From positions 62,001 through 126,000 of the forward strand of contig NZ_PXZO01000064.1 of the NCBI RefSeq assembly GCF_003013475.1: a DNA stretch of 64,000 bases, written 5' to 3'. Position 1 is the stretch's first letter, and each line of letters opens with the position of its first letter. Shown here one piece after another: positions 38,827-47,260 of this stretch. The position numbers and the translations under genes are program-made. The notes beneath the pieces were generated by a model. That model was given only the letters and a program-made list of their open reading frames with translations. It searched no databases and was not told the DNA's origin. Origin of the DNA: Brevibacillus porteri (GTDB lineage: Bacteria; Bacillota; Bacilli; Brevibacillales; Brevibacillaceae).

Positions 38827-39017
38827 AAACAGGTCCTTGTTTTTGCGAAACCGATTCGCAGGAGCAAGGTTAAAAGGGAAGTTTGGTGAAAAGCCAACGC
38901 GGTCCCGCCACTGTAAGAGAGTAGCTGTTCTTCAAGGCATCATGCCATCCACTGCCCATCCGGGAGCGGGAAGGAGAAGAAAAGCGATAATCCTCGAGCC
39001 AGGAGACCTGCCTGTTT
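38827..39017 (+). promoter_or_regulatory. Cobalamin (adenosylcobalamin) riboswitch
   Basis: The conserved B12-riboswitch blocks occur in order: outer stem AAACAGG (38827) with CCTGTTT (39011-39017), AAAAGGGAAGTTTGGTGAAA with CCAAC, the CGGTCCCGCCACTGTAA core (38899-38916) and the closing GAGCCAGGAGACCTGCC (38996-39012). It binds coenzyme B12 and should lower expression of the operon that starts at 39193. The spacing and full set of motifs leave little doubt. Confidence 0.97.
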
Positions 39018-39081
39018 TTATGTTTACACTATTTCCTTCGGGTCAAAGGAAGAGGTGAGGATTGTTGCTTTTCAGCTATCC

Positions 39082-39128
39082 GCGCTTTGTTTTTCCTTAC
39101 GTACTGGGGGAAACAGGGCGCTTTTTTT
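39082..39128 (+). terminator. Riboswitch-controlled terminator before btuR
   Basis: GCGCTTTGTTTTTCC pairs with GGGGAAACAGGGCGC (15 bp with several G-T pairs) and is followed by seven T residues, 65 bp after the riboswitch and before the first gene. A small TTCCTT/AAGGAA hairpin lies in between at about 39030-39051 and may take part in the switch. Confidence 0.85.
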
Positions 39129-39192
39129 ATGCTTCGGAAAGTATTTGGAGGAAACAGCGGAGTAAAATACGTCACTTTTTGAGGTGGTCATG

Positions 39193-39741
39193 ATGGAGAA
39201 AAACGATAAGAAGCGAGGATTGACCCTCGTTTACACAGGAGACGGCAAAGGAAAAACGACAGCGGCAGTCGGGTTGGCTGTGCGGGCGACAGGGCGCGGG
39301 AAAAAGGTGCTGATGGTTCAATTCATCAAGTCGCCGGAGCGTACATACGGAGAAAAGATTATTTTCGATAAATTGGGCATTGAAATTGTGCAAATGGGCG
39401 TCGGCTTCACATGGACGAAAACACCGGAGGAGCATCGTCAGGCATTGAAAGAAGCTTGGGCGTTTGCGAGCGAAAAGCTTTCTTCCGGAGCGTACGATGT
39501 CGTCATTTTGGATGAGCTAAATAATGCATTGGCGATTGACCGCTTCCCGATTGATGATGTGTTGCCATTGTCCGATGTGTTGGAAGCGATTCAAAATAGG
39601 CCAAGTCATATTCACCTCGTGATTACGGGACGGGCAGCAAAGCAGGAGATTTTGGATATCGCAGATTTGGTGACAGAGATGAAGCCAATCAAGCATTACT
39701 ACGATGAAGGGATTCCAGCTGTGCTAGGGGTAGAGTTTTGA
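39193..39741 (+). CDS. btuR: Corrinoid adenosyltransferase (CobA/CobO type)
   Basis: The 182-residue ATP:cob(I)alamin adenosyltransferase attaches the 5'-deoxyadenosyl ligand to cobalt in cobyrinate diamide and related corrinoids. The unusual P-loop GDGKGKTTAA near residue 18 binds ATP in reverse, as in the BtuR/CobO family. The patterns VQFIKSP, GVGFTWTK and VILDELNNAL confirm this. ATG 39193 is preferred since GAGGTGG ends 5 bases upstream; GTG 39184 and ATG 39190 are in frame but overlap the site. It is the first gene of the riboswitch-controlled operon. Confidence 0.95.
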   Translation: MEKNDKKRGLTLVYTGDGKGKTTAAVGLAVRATGRGKKVLMVQFIKSPERTYGEKIIFDKLGIEIVQMGVGFTWTKTPEEHRQALKEAWAFASEKLSSGAYDVVILDELNNALAIDRFPIDDVLPLSDVLEAIQNRPSHIHLVITGRAAKQEILDIADLVTEMKPIKHYYDEGIPAVLGVEF

Positions 39742-40853
39742 CAAGCGCAGGTGTAATAGAGACGTACGGTCATGGCGGAGACTTGCTGACCGCAGCGCAG
39801 CGCTTTGGTCGAGAGCCCGGGCAGTTTCTGGATTACAGTGCCAATATTAATCCGCTGGGGATGCCAGCAAGCGTTCGTGAGATGCTGCTGGCTTCGCTGG
39901 CTGCTGTAGCGCATTACCCAGACCCTGGACATCGTGTGTTTCGGCGTGCGCTGGCGAAGCGGCTGCAAGTGCCGGAGGAATGGTTGCTGCCTGCCAATGG
40001 TGCCGCGGAGGCGATGGCACTGGCCATTCTCGGTCTTTCGCCGGAAACGGTTGGTGTGGTATATCCTTGCTTTTCGGAATACGCGCAACTTTCCGAGCAG
40101 TATGGTGCCCGTGTCATTGGCTGCTTCGGGAAGGAAGCGAACGGGTACAAGCCCGATCCCATAGAGCTGCACACTCTTTTTACGCAGTCTGATCTCGTAT
40201 TTGTCGGGTCACCAAACAATCCGACGGGAATCCTGTATCAACCGGATGAGCTTCGCCAAATGGCGGAATGGACGAGTAAGACCAACACGTGGCTCATCGT
40301 GGATGAGGCTTTCCTTGATTTTGTGGAGGAAGATCGGCAATATACATTGGCGACGCAGCTCGAGCGCTTTCCCCGTGTGATCTTGATGCGCTCGATGACG
40401 AAAATGTACGCGATCCCGGGATTGCGCCTGGGTTATGCGATTGCGCATCCGGATGTCATTGCGAGGATGCGCCAGAAGCAAGTGAGCTGGAGCGTGAATG
40501 CACTGGCCCTTTTAGCTGGAGAACTGTGCTTGCAGGAGCAGGCATATGAGGAACAGACGCGCAGGCTCATAAAAGCAGAACGTGCGTATTTGATCGATTG
40601 CATCAGCGATGAGTTGGGCTGGCAGGTATGGCCGGGGGAGGCAAACTTTTTGCTGCTGCGCTCGCCAGAAGGATTGCCAGCGGAACAATTGCAGGCACGG
40701 CTCGGCAAAAAAGGCGTTCTGATCCGCAACTGTGCGATGTATCCTGGTTTGACGGCACATGATGTAAGAATCGCAGTGCGTGGACGAGAGGAAAATGAAA
40801 GACTTCTGGCAGCGCTCCGCGAGGTCCATGCGGAAGGAAGTGAACAGCGATGA
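39738..40853 (+). CDS. cobD: Threonine-phosphate decarboxylase (PLP enzyme)
   Basis: The 371-residue class I/II aminotransferase-fold enzyme makes (R)-1-amino-2-propanol phosphate, the linker of the cobalamin nucleotide loop, from threonine phosphate. Features are the N-terminal HGGDL and DYSANINPLG, the GSPNNPTG motif near 158, LIVDEAFLDF, and the PLP lysine in SMTKMYAIPGLRLGY near residue 220. This combination distinguishes CobD (CobC) from histidinol-phosphate aminotransferase. The start is TTG 39738, overlapping the btuR stop (TTGA), so the two are translationally coupled. Confidence 0.94.
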   Translation: MTSAGVIETYGHGGDLLTAAQRFGREPGQFLDYSANINPLGMPASVREMLLASLAAVAHYPDPGHRVFRRALAKRLQVPEEWLLPANGAAEAMALAILGLSPETVGVVYPCFSEYAQLSEQYGARVIGCFGKEANGYKPDPIELHTLFTQSDLVFVGSPNNPTGILYQPDELRQMAEWTSKTNTWLIVDEAFLDFVEEDRQYTLATQLERFPRVILMRSMTKMYAIPGLRLGYAIAHPDVIARMRQKQVSWSVNALALLAGELCLQEQAYEEQTRRLIKAERAYLIDCISDELGWQVWPGEANFLLLRSPEGLPAEQLQARLGKKGVLIRNCAMYPGLTAHDVRIAVRGREENERLLAALREVHAEGSEQR

Positions 40854-41389
40854 GCTTGGTGCTGGTAACAGGCGGTGTCCGTTCAGGAAAAAGCCGCTAC
40901 GCGGAAGAGCTTGCGATGATGTTGGGCAGTCGAGTCCTGTACGTGGCGACAGGCAAGGCCTGGGATGATGAAATGAAGCAGAGAATCGAGCTGCATCAGG
41001 CACGTCGTCCGCTGGAATGGGGCTGTGTGGAGGTAGGAGAGCGATTAACCGATTACCACGCATTCAGTGAGCAGTATGATGTGGTTTTAATCGATTGTCT
41101 GTCCACCTGGGTGAGTAATCGATTGATGAGCGTAGATGAGTCTGAATGGAGAAGTCCTTCACACACGCAAGCCCTGCTGCAGGAGGCAGAGGCATGGCTG
41201 TCTCTCGTTCACAATTCCTCGCAAAAAGTTATTGCCGTCACAAGCGAGGTCGGATTGGGCGGTGTAGCCTTGAGTCGTTTGGGCAGATGGTTCGCGGATG
41301 TGCTGGGCGATGTCAACCAGAGAAGTGCGCGACAAGCGGACGCCGTCTACGCGGTTTTGTCTGGGATACCGTGGAGGATCAAAGGATGA
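40850..41389 (+). CDS. cobU: Adenosylcobinamide kinase / adenosylcobinamide-phosphate guanylyltransferase
   Basis: The 179-residue bifunctional enzyme phosphorylates adenosylcobinamide and transfers GMP to it. The P-loop GGVRSGKSRYAE lies at residues 8-19, followed by the CobU marks YVATGKAWDDEM, LIDCLSTWVSN and VTSEVGLGGV, and the C-terminal LGDVNQRSARQADAVY. The catalytic histidine region ELHQARRP is near residue 49. It overlaps cobD by 4 bp and is itself overlapped by cobS. Confidence 0.96.
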   Translation: MSLVLVTGGVRSGKSRYAEELAMMLGSRVLYVATGKAWDDEMKQRIELHQARRPLEWGCVEVGERLTDYHAFSEQYDVVLIDCLSTWVSNRLMSVDESEWRSPSHTQALLQEAEAWLSLVHNSSQKVIAVTSEVGLGGVALSRLGRWFADVLGDVNQRSARQADAVYAVLSGIPWRIKG

Positions 41390-42126
41390 ATGCATTTTTA
41401 CACGCGATCTCGTTTTTCACGCGTATCCCGGTTCCGTGGCTTCGTCCTTCAGAGGAGGCGTGGAGAAAAAGCGTCAACTGGTATCCCGCAGTTGGTTTGG
41501 TCATCGGTTTAGTGCTATGGGGTGTATATCAGGCAGGACTGGTGCTGTTTAGTCCATTGATCGCCGCTATTTTGACGCTGGTCGCATGGGTCTACGTGAC
41601 CGGTGGTCTTCATATGGATGGGTGGATGGATCTCGCGGACGGTCTTGGCAGCAGCAGACCGAGAGAGCAAATCCTTACGATTATGAAGGATAGCCGCGTA
41701 GGAGCGATGGGCGTTCTTGCTGCGATTATGCTGTTGCTGATCAAGGCGGGTGCAGTCGCAGAGCTCGCACATCCGGGATGGGGCAGCTTTTTGATCGTAG
41801 CACCAGTAGCAGCGCGGACACATGTGCTTTTGGCGATTAAGCTCTGGCCGTATCTTTCGGCAGATAAAGGGATCGGAAAAGGCATCAGTGCTGGGCTTTC
41901 CGTTTCCTCTATCATTGTGAGCTACATCATCGTGTTTGCCGCAGGTTGGTATCTTGGGGGCTTGCAGGTCATCACAGCCATTTTCCTGTCACTGTTGTTC
42001 GCTCTATTGTTTTCATGCTCGGTTTCAAAAAAATTGGGTGGACTAAATGGAGACTGCTACGGGGCTGTTATCGAAAGCAGTGAAGCAGTCGTTCTCTTGG
42101 TGTTAGTCGGGAGCTGGTGGTTATGA
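41386..42126 (+). CDS. cobS: Adenosylcobinamide-GDP ribazoletransferase (cobalamin synthase)
   Basis: The 246-residue integral membrane enzyme joins AdoCbi-GDP with alpha-ribazole to complete the nucleotide loop. The family signature is visible: FFTRIPVP at residues 10-17, the acidic metal site GGLHMDGWMDLADGL (about 68-82) and SRVGAMGV. Six to seven helices follow. ATG 41386 overlaps the cobU stop (ATGA) and has GGAGG upstream; a longer open frame to 41146 is only the shadow of cobU. Confidence 0.95.
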   Translation: MNAFLHAISFFTRIPVPWLRPSEEAWRKSVNWYPAVGLVIGLVLWGVYQAGLVLFSPLIAAILTLVAWVYVTGGLHMDGWMDLADGLGSSRPREQILTIMKDSRVGAMGVLAAIMLLLIKAGAVAELAHPGWGSFLIVAPVAARTHVLLAIKLWPYLSADKGIGKGISAGLSVSSIIVSYIIVFAAGWYLGGLQVITAIFLSLLFALLFSCSVSKKLGGLNGDCYGAVIESSEAVVLLVLVGSWWL

Positions 42127-42755
42127 AGCTAGTTTGGATACGTCACGGGGAGACAGACAGCAATCGTGAGCATCGATATTTGGGGCATAGTGACGTTCCT
42201 TTGAATGAACACGGGTATCTGCACGCGAGTGAGTTGGCAAAGGAATTACCTGTGCTGATCGGGCAACCTGCTGTGATCTATTCCAGTGATCTGCTCAGAT
42301 GCATCCAGACTGCCGAACCGCTCGCAGCTGCTTGGGGGCTATCGGTTAATCCAGAGCCAGCATTGCGAGAGTTGTCTTTTGGTGAGTGGGAGCTGATGAC
42401 CTACGATGAGCTGATGCAGTCGGACCCTGTGCGAGCTACAGGCTGGTACGACGATCCTTTTCGAAATCGACCTCCACAAGGGGAGAGTCTGGAAGAGCTT
42501 GGGATGCGCGTGGATGGTTGGCTACGGTTCTTGTTGGAGAGAGCGGGCAAGGAGGAGGCATCCGATACAGTCGTCATCGTCACACATGGCGGCGTGATCC
42601 GCTGGTTCCAGGCCGCGTGGCTCGAAAACAATCCTGACCGATATTGGCAGGTCGATGGCATTAAGCATGGGGAGGCTCTGGTAGCGGAATGCTTGGATGC
42701 GGAAGGACAGAGCTGGATGCGACAACCCCTGAAGAGTAAGAGAGGGACAACATGA
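42123..42755 (+). CDS. cobC: Alpha-ribazole phosphatase (histidine phosphatase family)
   Basis: The 210-residue phosphoglycerate-mutase-like phosphatase removes phosphate from alpha-ribazole phosphate or adenosylcobalamin phosphate. The catalytic RHGET (residues 7-11) carries the phospho-histidine, the second histidine is in VTHGGVIR near 155, and RELSFGEWE is typical of the CobC group. ATG 42123 overlaps the cobS stop by 4 bp, and GGAG lies 9 bases upstream. Neighbour context makes CobC much more likely than another histidine phosphatase. Confidence 0.9.
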   Translation: MKLVWIRHGETDSNREHRYLGHSDVPLNEHGYLHASELAKELPVLIGQPAVIYSSDLLRCIQTAEPLAAAWGLSVNPEPALRELSFGEWELMTYDELMQSDPVRATGWYDDPFRNRPPQGESLEELGMRVDGWLRFLLERAGKEEASDTVVIVTHGGVIRWFQAAWLENNPDRYWQVDGIKHGEALVAECLDAEGQSWMRQPLKSKRGTT

Positions 42756-43702
42756 CAGAAGTATGGATTTTATGCGCGGCCTACTTGATTGATCGAGTCG
42801 TAGGAGACCCCCGGAGCCTGCTGCATCCAGTGATCATCATGGGCTGGTGGATTACACGATTGGAGCGGGTTATTCGTTCTCTCGTCAAAGAGGAGTCGCA
42901 TTTGAAGCTGGCAGGAGTCCTGTTCCCGCTCGTGATCGTAGGCGGCAGCTACGCTGTTGTTTGGCTGCTTTTGTGGGGAGTCACGTTCATCCATCCGGTG
43001 CTTGCCTGGATCTTGGGTGCTTGGTTGATATCCACGACGATTGCAACAAAAGGCTTGGCTGATGCCGGGATGGAGATTGCCCGTCATCTTGTGGCTGGGG
43101 ATATGGAAGCGGCGAGACGGTCCTTGTCCATGGTAGTTGGTCGGGATACAGAGCGGTTAGATGAACCGGAAGTATGTCGGGGAGCGGTAGAAACCGTGGC
43201 AGAAAACATCGTCGATGCGATCGTCTCTCCGCTGATTTTCGCAGCGATTGGGGGAGCGCCGTTGGCAATGGCGTATCGTGCCGCCAACACTCTCGACTCC
43301 ATGGTTGGCTATAAAAACGAGAAGTATAGGAATCTCGGCTGGGCATCCGCCCGCTTTGACGATGTACTGAACTACATACCCGCCCGTTTGACAGCTTTAT
43401 TGCTCGTTGCCGCAAGCTGGCTGCAGCGATTGGATTGGAAGCAGTGCTGGGCAATGATCAGAAGAGATGCACACTTGCATCCGAGTCCTAACAGTGGATT
43501 GCCAGAAGCCGGAGTCGCTGGGGCATTAGGCGTGCAGCTCGGGGGACTGAATTATTACCAAGGTGTTGCATCGAATCGGGCAAAAATGGGAGATGCGAAA
43601 CGACCATTGCAGGCAAGTGATATTGTCGCGACGATTCGTTTGATGTATCTCGTTTCGCTCTTATGTCTGCTCGTTAGCGTGATGATATCGATTTTATTAT
43701 AA
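42752..43702 (+). CDS. cbiB: Adenosylcobinamide-phosphate synthase
   Basis: The 316-residue membrane enzyme attaches aminopropanol phosphate to the propionate side chain of adenosylcobyric acid. The opening AAYLIDRVVGDPRSLLHPV is diagnostic for CbiB/CobD. The conserved AETVAENIVDAIVSPLIFAAIGG (about residues 149-171) and YKNEKYRNLGWASARFDDVLNYIPARL follow. It has about six membrane helices. It starts within the cobC stop (ATGA). A 27-bp gap with an AAAAGGGGAGG site precedes the next gene. Confidence 0.95.
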   Translation: MTEVWILCAAYLIDRVVGDPRSLLHPVIIMGWWITRLERVIRSLVKEESHLKLAGVLFPLVIVGGSYAVVWLLLWGVTFIHPVLAWILGAWLISTTIATKGLADAGMEIARHLVAGDMEAARRSLSMVVGRDTERLDEPEVCRGAVETVAENIVDAIVSPLIFAAIGGAPLAMAYRAANTLDSMVGYKNEKYRNLGWASARFDDVLNYIPARLTALLLVAASWLQRLDWKQCWAMIRRDAHLHPSPNSGLPEAGVAGALGVQLGGLNYYQGVASNRAKMGDAKRPLQASDIVATIRLMYLVSLLCLLVSVMISILL

Positions 43703-43729
43703 ATAGGAAGCGAAAAGGGGAGGGGCCTT

Positions 43730-45490
43730 ATGAGCGGCAAGTTGTTTGTGATCGGATTTGGTCCAGGAAGTTTTGAGCATATCACCAAGCGGGCGCGGGA
43801 AGCTCTGCAGGAGTCCGATATCATTATCGGCTATTCCACTTACGTAGATTTGATCCGCGGACTTTTGACGAATCAGCAAATCGTCAGCACAGGGATGACG
43901 GAAGAAGTGACGCGTGCACGGGAAGCTGTGCGTCAGGCGGAAGAGGAAGGCAAAAAAGTAGCGGTCATTTCCAGTGGAGACTCAGGTGTTTACGGGATGG
44001 CAGGTCTCGTATACGAGGTGTTGGTGGAAAAAGGCTGGACAGAAGCAACCGGTGTACCAATCGAAATCGTACCGGGCATCTCGGCGATCAATTCCTGTGG
44101 GGCAATCCTCGGGGCGCCTATCATGCACGACGCATGCACGATCAGTCTGAGTGATCACTTGACGCCGTGGGAACTGATTGCCAAACGGATTGACGCAGCA
44201 GGGATGGCTGACTTTGTTATTGCGTTGTACAACCCGCGCAGCGGACGACGTACCCGCCAGATTGTGGAAGCGCAACGCATTCTTTTGCAGTACCGCTCAC
44301 CAGATACGCCGGTTGGTATCGTGAAAAGTGCTTATCGCGAACGCGAAACGGTTGTCGTGACGACGCTGGCGCAAATGCTGGAGCATGATATCGGCATGTT
44401 GACCACCGTGATTATTGGAAATACATCGACGTTTGTATACGACGGCAAAATGATTACGCCGCGCGGCTACCAGCGCAAATATACGCTGTCTGCCGATGAG
44501 CAGCCACTGAAGCCGCATCAGCGTCTGCGTGTAGAAAATGAGCCGTGGTCGCTCGAGGCCTCCGAGGAGAGCAGCCTTGCGTCAGCTCCGGAAGCACCAG
44601 TGACACCGAAGGCAGAAAGACCAGTAGCCGTTACCGAGGACAGAGTAACTGCTACAGAACCAGCAAATTATGCTGCAACAAGCACGGCCGTACTGGAAGC
44701 GCCGCCTGCAACAGAGGTAGAGGCACCAAAAGCTCCTTTCGCATGGGCGATGGAGGCGTTGACTGCTATCAATGCGGCGAAAGGCATTGAAACCAAGCCC
44801 GCTTCCGGCCAAGTCCATCGTCCGGTATCTACCTTTACGCCAGAGATGATTTTCGAATGCGCGATAAGTCCTGGTGTCGCCAACAAAAAAATCACGCCGC
44901 TGCAAATGATGGCGATTGCCGAAGTGGCTGGAGAAAAAGGCGAGATCGAATACACCCCACACCACCAGATGATTTTGCGCGTGCCGACGGCCAACCCTGC
45001 CAGCATCACTAGCCGCTTGCGAGAGCTTGGACTGATTCTCAGCCCGATCGGAGACGTTTTGCAGGTAAAAGCTTGCGATTTCTGCGACGGTGAGAAAAAA
45101 GACAGTATTCCTTATGCCGACGAGTTGCACCAAAAGCTGGGTGGAAAAGAAATGCCGAAGGAACTGAAGATCGGATTCAACGGCTGCGGGATGGCGTGCT
45201 ACGGCGCGGTTCAAGAGGACATCGGGATCGTATTCCGCAAAGGAAAGTTCGATTTATTCCTGGGAGCAAAAACGGTGGGACGCAATGCACACTCCGGTAT
45301 TCCAGTAGCAGAAGGCATCGAAAAAGAAGAGATTGTTCCACTCGTGGAGCGAATCGTGAACCGATTCAAAAAAGAAGCATTTCCGAATGAGCGTTTCCAC
45401 AAGTTTTTCCAACGTGTAGGTGAGCTGGAGGGCTACGCATGGTACGAGCCAGCAAAAGCTGAGATCGAGAATGCTGCCTGCGGAGATTAA
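43730..45490 (+). CDS. cbiH: Cobalt-factor III C17-methyltransferase with Fe-S reductase-like domain (CbiH60 type)
   Basis: The 586-residue fusion protein has an N-terminal SAM-dependent C17-methyltransferase/ring-contraction domain (about residues 1-245). It shows FVIGFGPGSFEHIT, the SSGDSGVYGMAG SAM loop and IEIVPGISAINSCGA. An Ala/Pro/Glu-rich linker (about 265-330) leads to a C-terminal nitrite/sulfite-reductase ferredoxin-like domain with cysteines C449-x2-C452 and C486-x3-C490, a probable 4Fe-4S site. This matches CbiH60 of B. megaterium, where the Fe-S domain supports ring contraction in the anaerobic pathway. Ordinary CbiH is about 240 residues. Confidence 0.94.
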   Translation: MSGKLFVIGFGPGSFEHITKRAREALQESDIIIGYSTYVDLIRGLLTNQQIVSTGMTEEVTRAREAVRQAEEEGKKVAVISSGDSGVYGMAGLVYEVLVEKGWTEATGVPIEIVPGISAINSCGAILGAPIMHDACTISLSDHLTPWELIAKRIDAAGMADFVIALYNPRSGRRTRQIVEAQRILLQYRSPDTPVGIVKSAYRERETVVVTTLAQMLEHDIGMLTTVIIGNTSTFVYDGKMITPRGYQRKYTLSADEQPLKPHQRLRVENEPWSLEASEESSLASAPEAPVTPKAERPVAVTEDRVTATEPANYAATSTAVLEAPPATEVEAPKAPFAWAMEALTAINAAKGIETKPASGQVHRPVSTFTPEMIFECAISPGVANKKITPLQMMAIAEVAGEKGEIEYTPHHQMILRVPTANPASITSRLRELGLILSPIGDVLQVKACDFCDGEKKDSIPYADELHQKLGGKEMPKELKIGFNGCGMACYGAVQEDIGIVFRKGKFDLFLGAKTVGRNAHSGIPVAEGIEKEEIVPLVERIVNRFKKEAFPNERFHKFFQRVGELEGYAWYEPAKAEIENAACGD

Positions 45491-45527
45491 TGCAAGAACA
45501 CTGAATAAAAAACGAGGGGGATATAAA

Positions 45528-46472
45528 ATGGACGCAGTATTATTTGTAGGTCATGGAAGCAAGGACCCGGAAGGTAATGAAGAGATTCGCCAGTTTGTGG
45601 CGACACTAACGCCTGACTTGGATGTTCCGATAATCGAGACGTGCTTTCTGGAGTTTGCCCGTCCTGACATGCTGCAAGGATTGAATACATGCGTGGCACG
45701 GGGGGCAACCCGCGTGGCGGTGATTCCAATCATTCTGTTCTCTGCCGGACATGCAAAAATTCATATTCCAGCTGCCATCGACGAGGCAAAGGAGCTGCAC
45801 CCACACGTTCAGTTCATCTACGGACGCCCGATCGGCATTCACGACGAAGTGATCAATATTTTGACCGCGCGTATGGAAGGGGCAGGCTTTGCCTCCGGGG
45901 AAGACCATGATGACCTGGCTGTACTCGTAATCGGACGCGGTAGCAGCGATGCAGATGCTAACAGCGATATTTACAAAATGTCCCGACTGTTCTGGGAGCG
46001 CTACAAAGCCAAGTGGGTAGAGACTGCCTTCATGGGCGTGACGTATCCGCTGTACGACGAGGGCGTTGAGCGTTGCCTGAAGTTGGGTGCGAAGCGCATT
46101 GTTCTCTTGCCGTACTTCTTGTTCACGGGTGTGTTGATCAAACGGATGAGCGATCAACTGGAGAAGTTCCGTGAGCAATATCCAGAAGCCCAGTTCGAAA
46201 TGGCCGAGTATTTTGGCTTCCATCCGTTGTTGAAAGAAGTGCTCAAGGATCGTGTGGTGGAAGCGTTGCAAGGGGAAGTGAAGCTGAACTGTGATACCTG
46301 TCAGTACAGGCTGGCAGCGATGGAGCACATCGACCATCACCATCACCACCACGATGACGAGCATGGACATCATCACCACCATGGTCACCATCATCATCAT
46401 CATCACGACCATGACCACGACCATGATCACGACCACGATCATGACCACAAGCACGACCACGTTACCAAGTAG
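45528..46472 (+). CDS. cbiX: Sirohydrochlorin cobaltochelatase, long form with His-rich tail
   Basis: The 314-residue class II chelatase inserts Co2+ into sirohydrochlorin. Two CbiX half-domains are visible: FVGHGSKDPEGNEE (active-site His 9) with SAGHAKIHIP, and LVIGRGSSDADAN with LPYFLFTGVLIKRM. A CxxC pair (C255, C258) follows, then a tail of about 45 residues that is almost entirely His and Asp. Long CbiX proteins of Bacillus also carry a His-rich region and an Fe-S-type Cys motif. The tail likely binds or stores cobalt. ATG 45528 has GAGGGGG upstream; upstream in-frame codons belong to cbiH overlap. Confidence 0.94.
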   Translation: MDAVLFVGHGSKDPEGNEEIRQFVATLTPDLDVPIIETCFLEFARPDMLQGLNTCVARGATRVAVIPIILFSAGHAKIHIPAAIDEAKELHPHVQFIYGRPIGIHDEVINILTARMEGAGFASGEDHDDLAVLVIGRGSSDADANSDIYKMSRLFWERYKAKWVETAFMGVTYPLYDEGVERCLKLGAKRIVLLPYFLFTGVLIKRMSDQLEKFREQYPEAQFEMAEYFGFHPLLKEVLKDRVVEALQGEVKLNCDTCQYRLAAMEHIDHHHHHHDDEHGHHHHHGHHHHHHHDHDHDHDHDHDHDHKHDHVTK

Positions 46473-46484
46473 GAGGGAGACAGC

Positions 46485-47258
46485 ATGATTCTGGTACTGG
46501 CTGGAACGAGCGACGCGCGCGAGTTGGCTTTGCAAATCAAGGACAAGGGCTACGAGCTGTTGACGACGGTCGTCACTGACAATGCTGCGAAAAGCATGGA
46601 GGAGGCGGGCGTGCCTGTCCAGGTCGGACGCCTGACCGCCGAAGATATTCAGCAGCTGATTCAAGAGAGAGCCGTACAATGCGTGGTCGACGCGAGTCAT
46701 CCCTTCGCAGAGGAAGCCTCCAAAAACGCCATGGCAGGAGCACAGGGCGCGGGAGTCCCCTACATTCGCTACGAGCGTGAAAGCCTCTCCTCACCGGGCA
46801 GCGAGAAGCTGATTGTAGTAGAAGACTACGTCCAAGCGGCTGAGCTGGCGGCAGAAAAGCGTGGCATCATCATGCTGACGACAGGAAGCAAGACGCTGAA
46901 AACGTTCACGGATCGTCTGTTGGGCCTGCCGGATACTACGGTGGTCGCCCGAATGCTGCCGCGTCTTGACAATATGCAGAAATGCGAAGAGCTCGGTGTC
47001 GAGCAAAAAAACATCGTCGCGATGCAAGGTCCTTTTTCCAAGGAGCTGAACAAAGCGCTCTACGATCATTATGGTGTTACGCTGATGATCACCAAGGAGA
47101 GTGGCAAGGTAGGCGCTTTTGACGAAAAGGTGGAAGCGGCACTGGAAATGGGCATCGAAACAATCGTCATCGGTCGTCCGAAGATCGATTATGGAACGAA
47201 GTTTTCAGATTACGCAAGCGTGCTGGGCGAACTTAAACAAGCGACTGGAGGAAACTAA
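46485..47258 (+). CDS. cbiJ: Cobalt-precorrin-6A reductase
   Basis: The 257-residue NAD(P)H-dependent reductase of cobalt-precorrin-6A. The N-terminal VLAGTSDARELA is the characteristic CbiJ/CobK motif. DASHPFAEEASKNA near residue 70 and the C-terminal ITKESGKVGAFDEKVEAALEMGIETIVI-type segment (about 205-230) confirm it. The Rossmann-like fold lacks the classic GxGxxG, as in the family. ATG 46485 has AGGAGGGAGAC upstream. It follows cbiX by 12 bp and precedes cbiC by 2 bp. Confidence 0.95.
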   Translation: MILVLAGTSDARELALQIKDKGYELLTTVVTDNAAKSMEEAGVPVQVGRLTAEDIQQLIQERAVQCVVDASHPFAEEASKNAMAGAQGAGVPYIRYERESLSSPGSEKLIVVEDYVQAAELAAEKRGIIMLTTGSKTLKTFTDRLLGLPDTTVVARMLPRLDNMQKCEELGVEQKNIVAMQGPFSKELNKALYDHYGVTLMITKESGKVGAFDEKVEAALEMGIETIVIGRPKIDYGTKFSDYASVLGELKQATGGN

Positions 47259-47260
47259 CC

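Noticed and set aside
38768-39058. 96-codon open frame upstream of btuR
   Set aside because: It covers the cobalamin riboswitch; the conserved RNA blocks explain the sequence.
46320-46470. Short tandem repeat considered as a CRISPR or microsatellite array
   Set aside because: It is the in-frame His/Asp codon tail of cbiX. The units are too short and irregular for CRISPR.
45606-46700. 364-codon open frame on the minus strand
   Set aside because: It lies antisense to cbiX and cbiJ. Its long Val/Met run is just the reverse of the His/Asp codon repeat. It has no ribosome site and no family resemblance.
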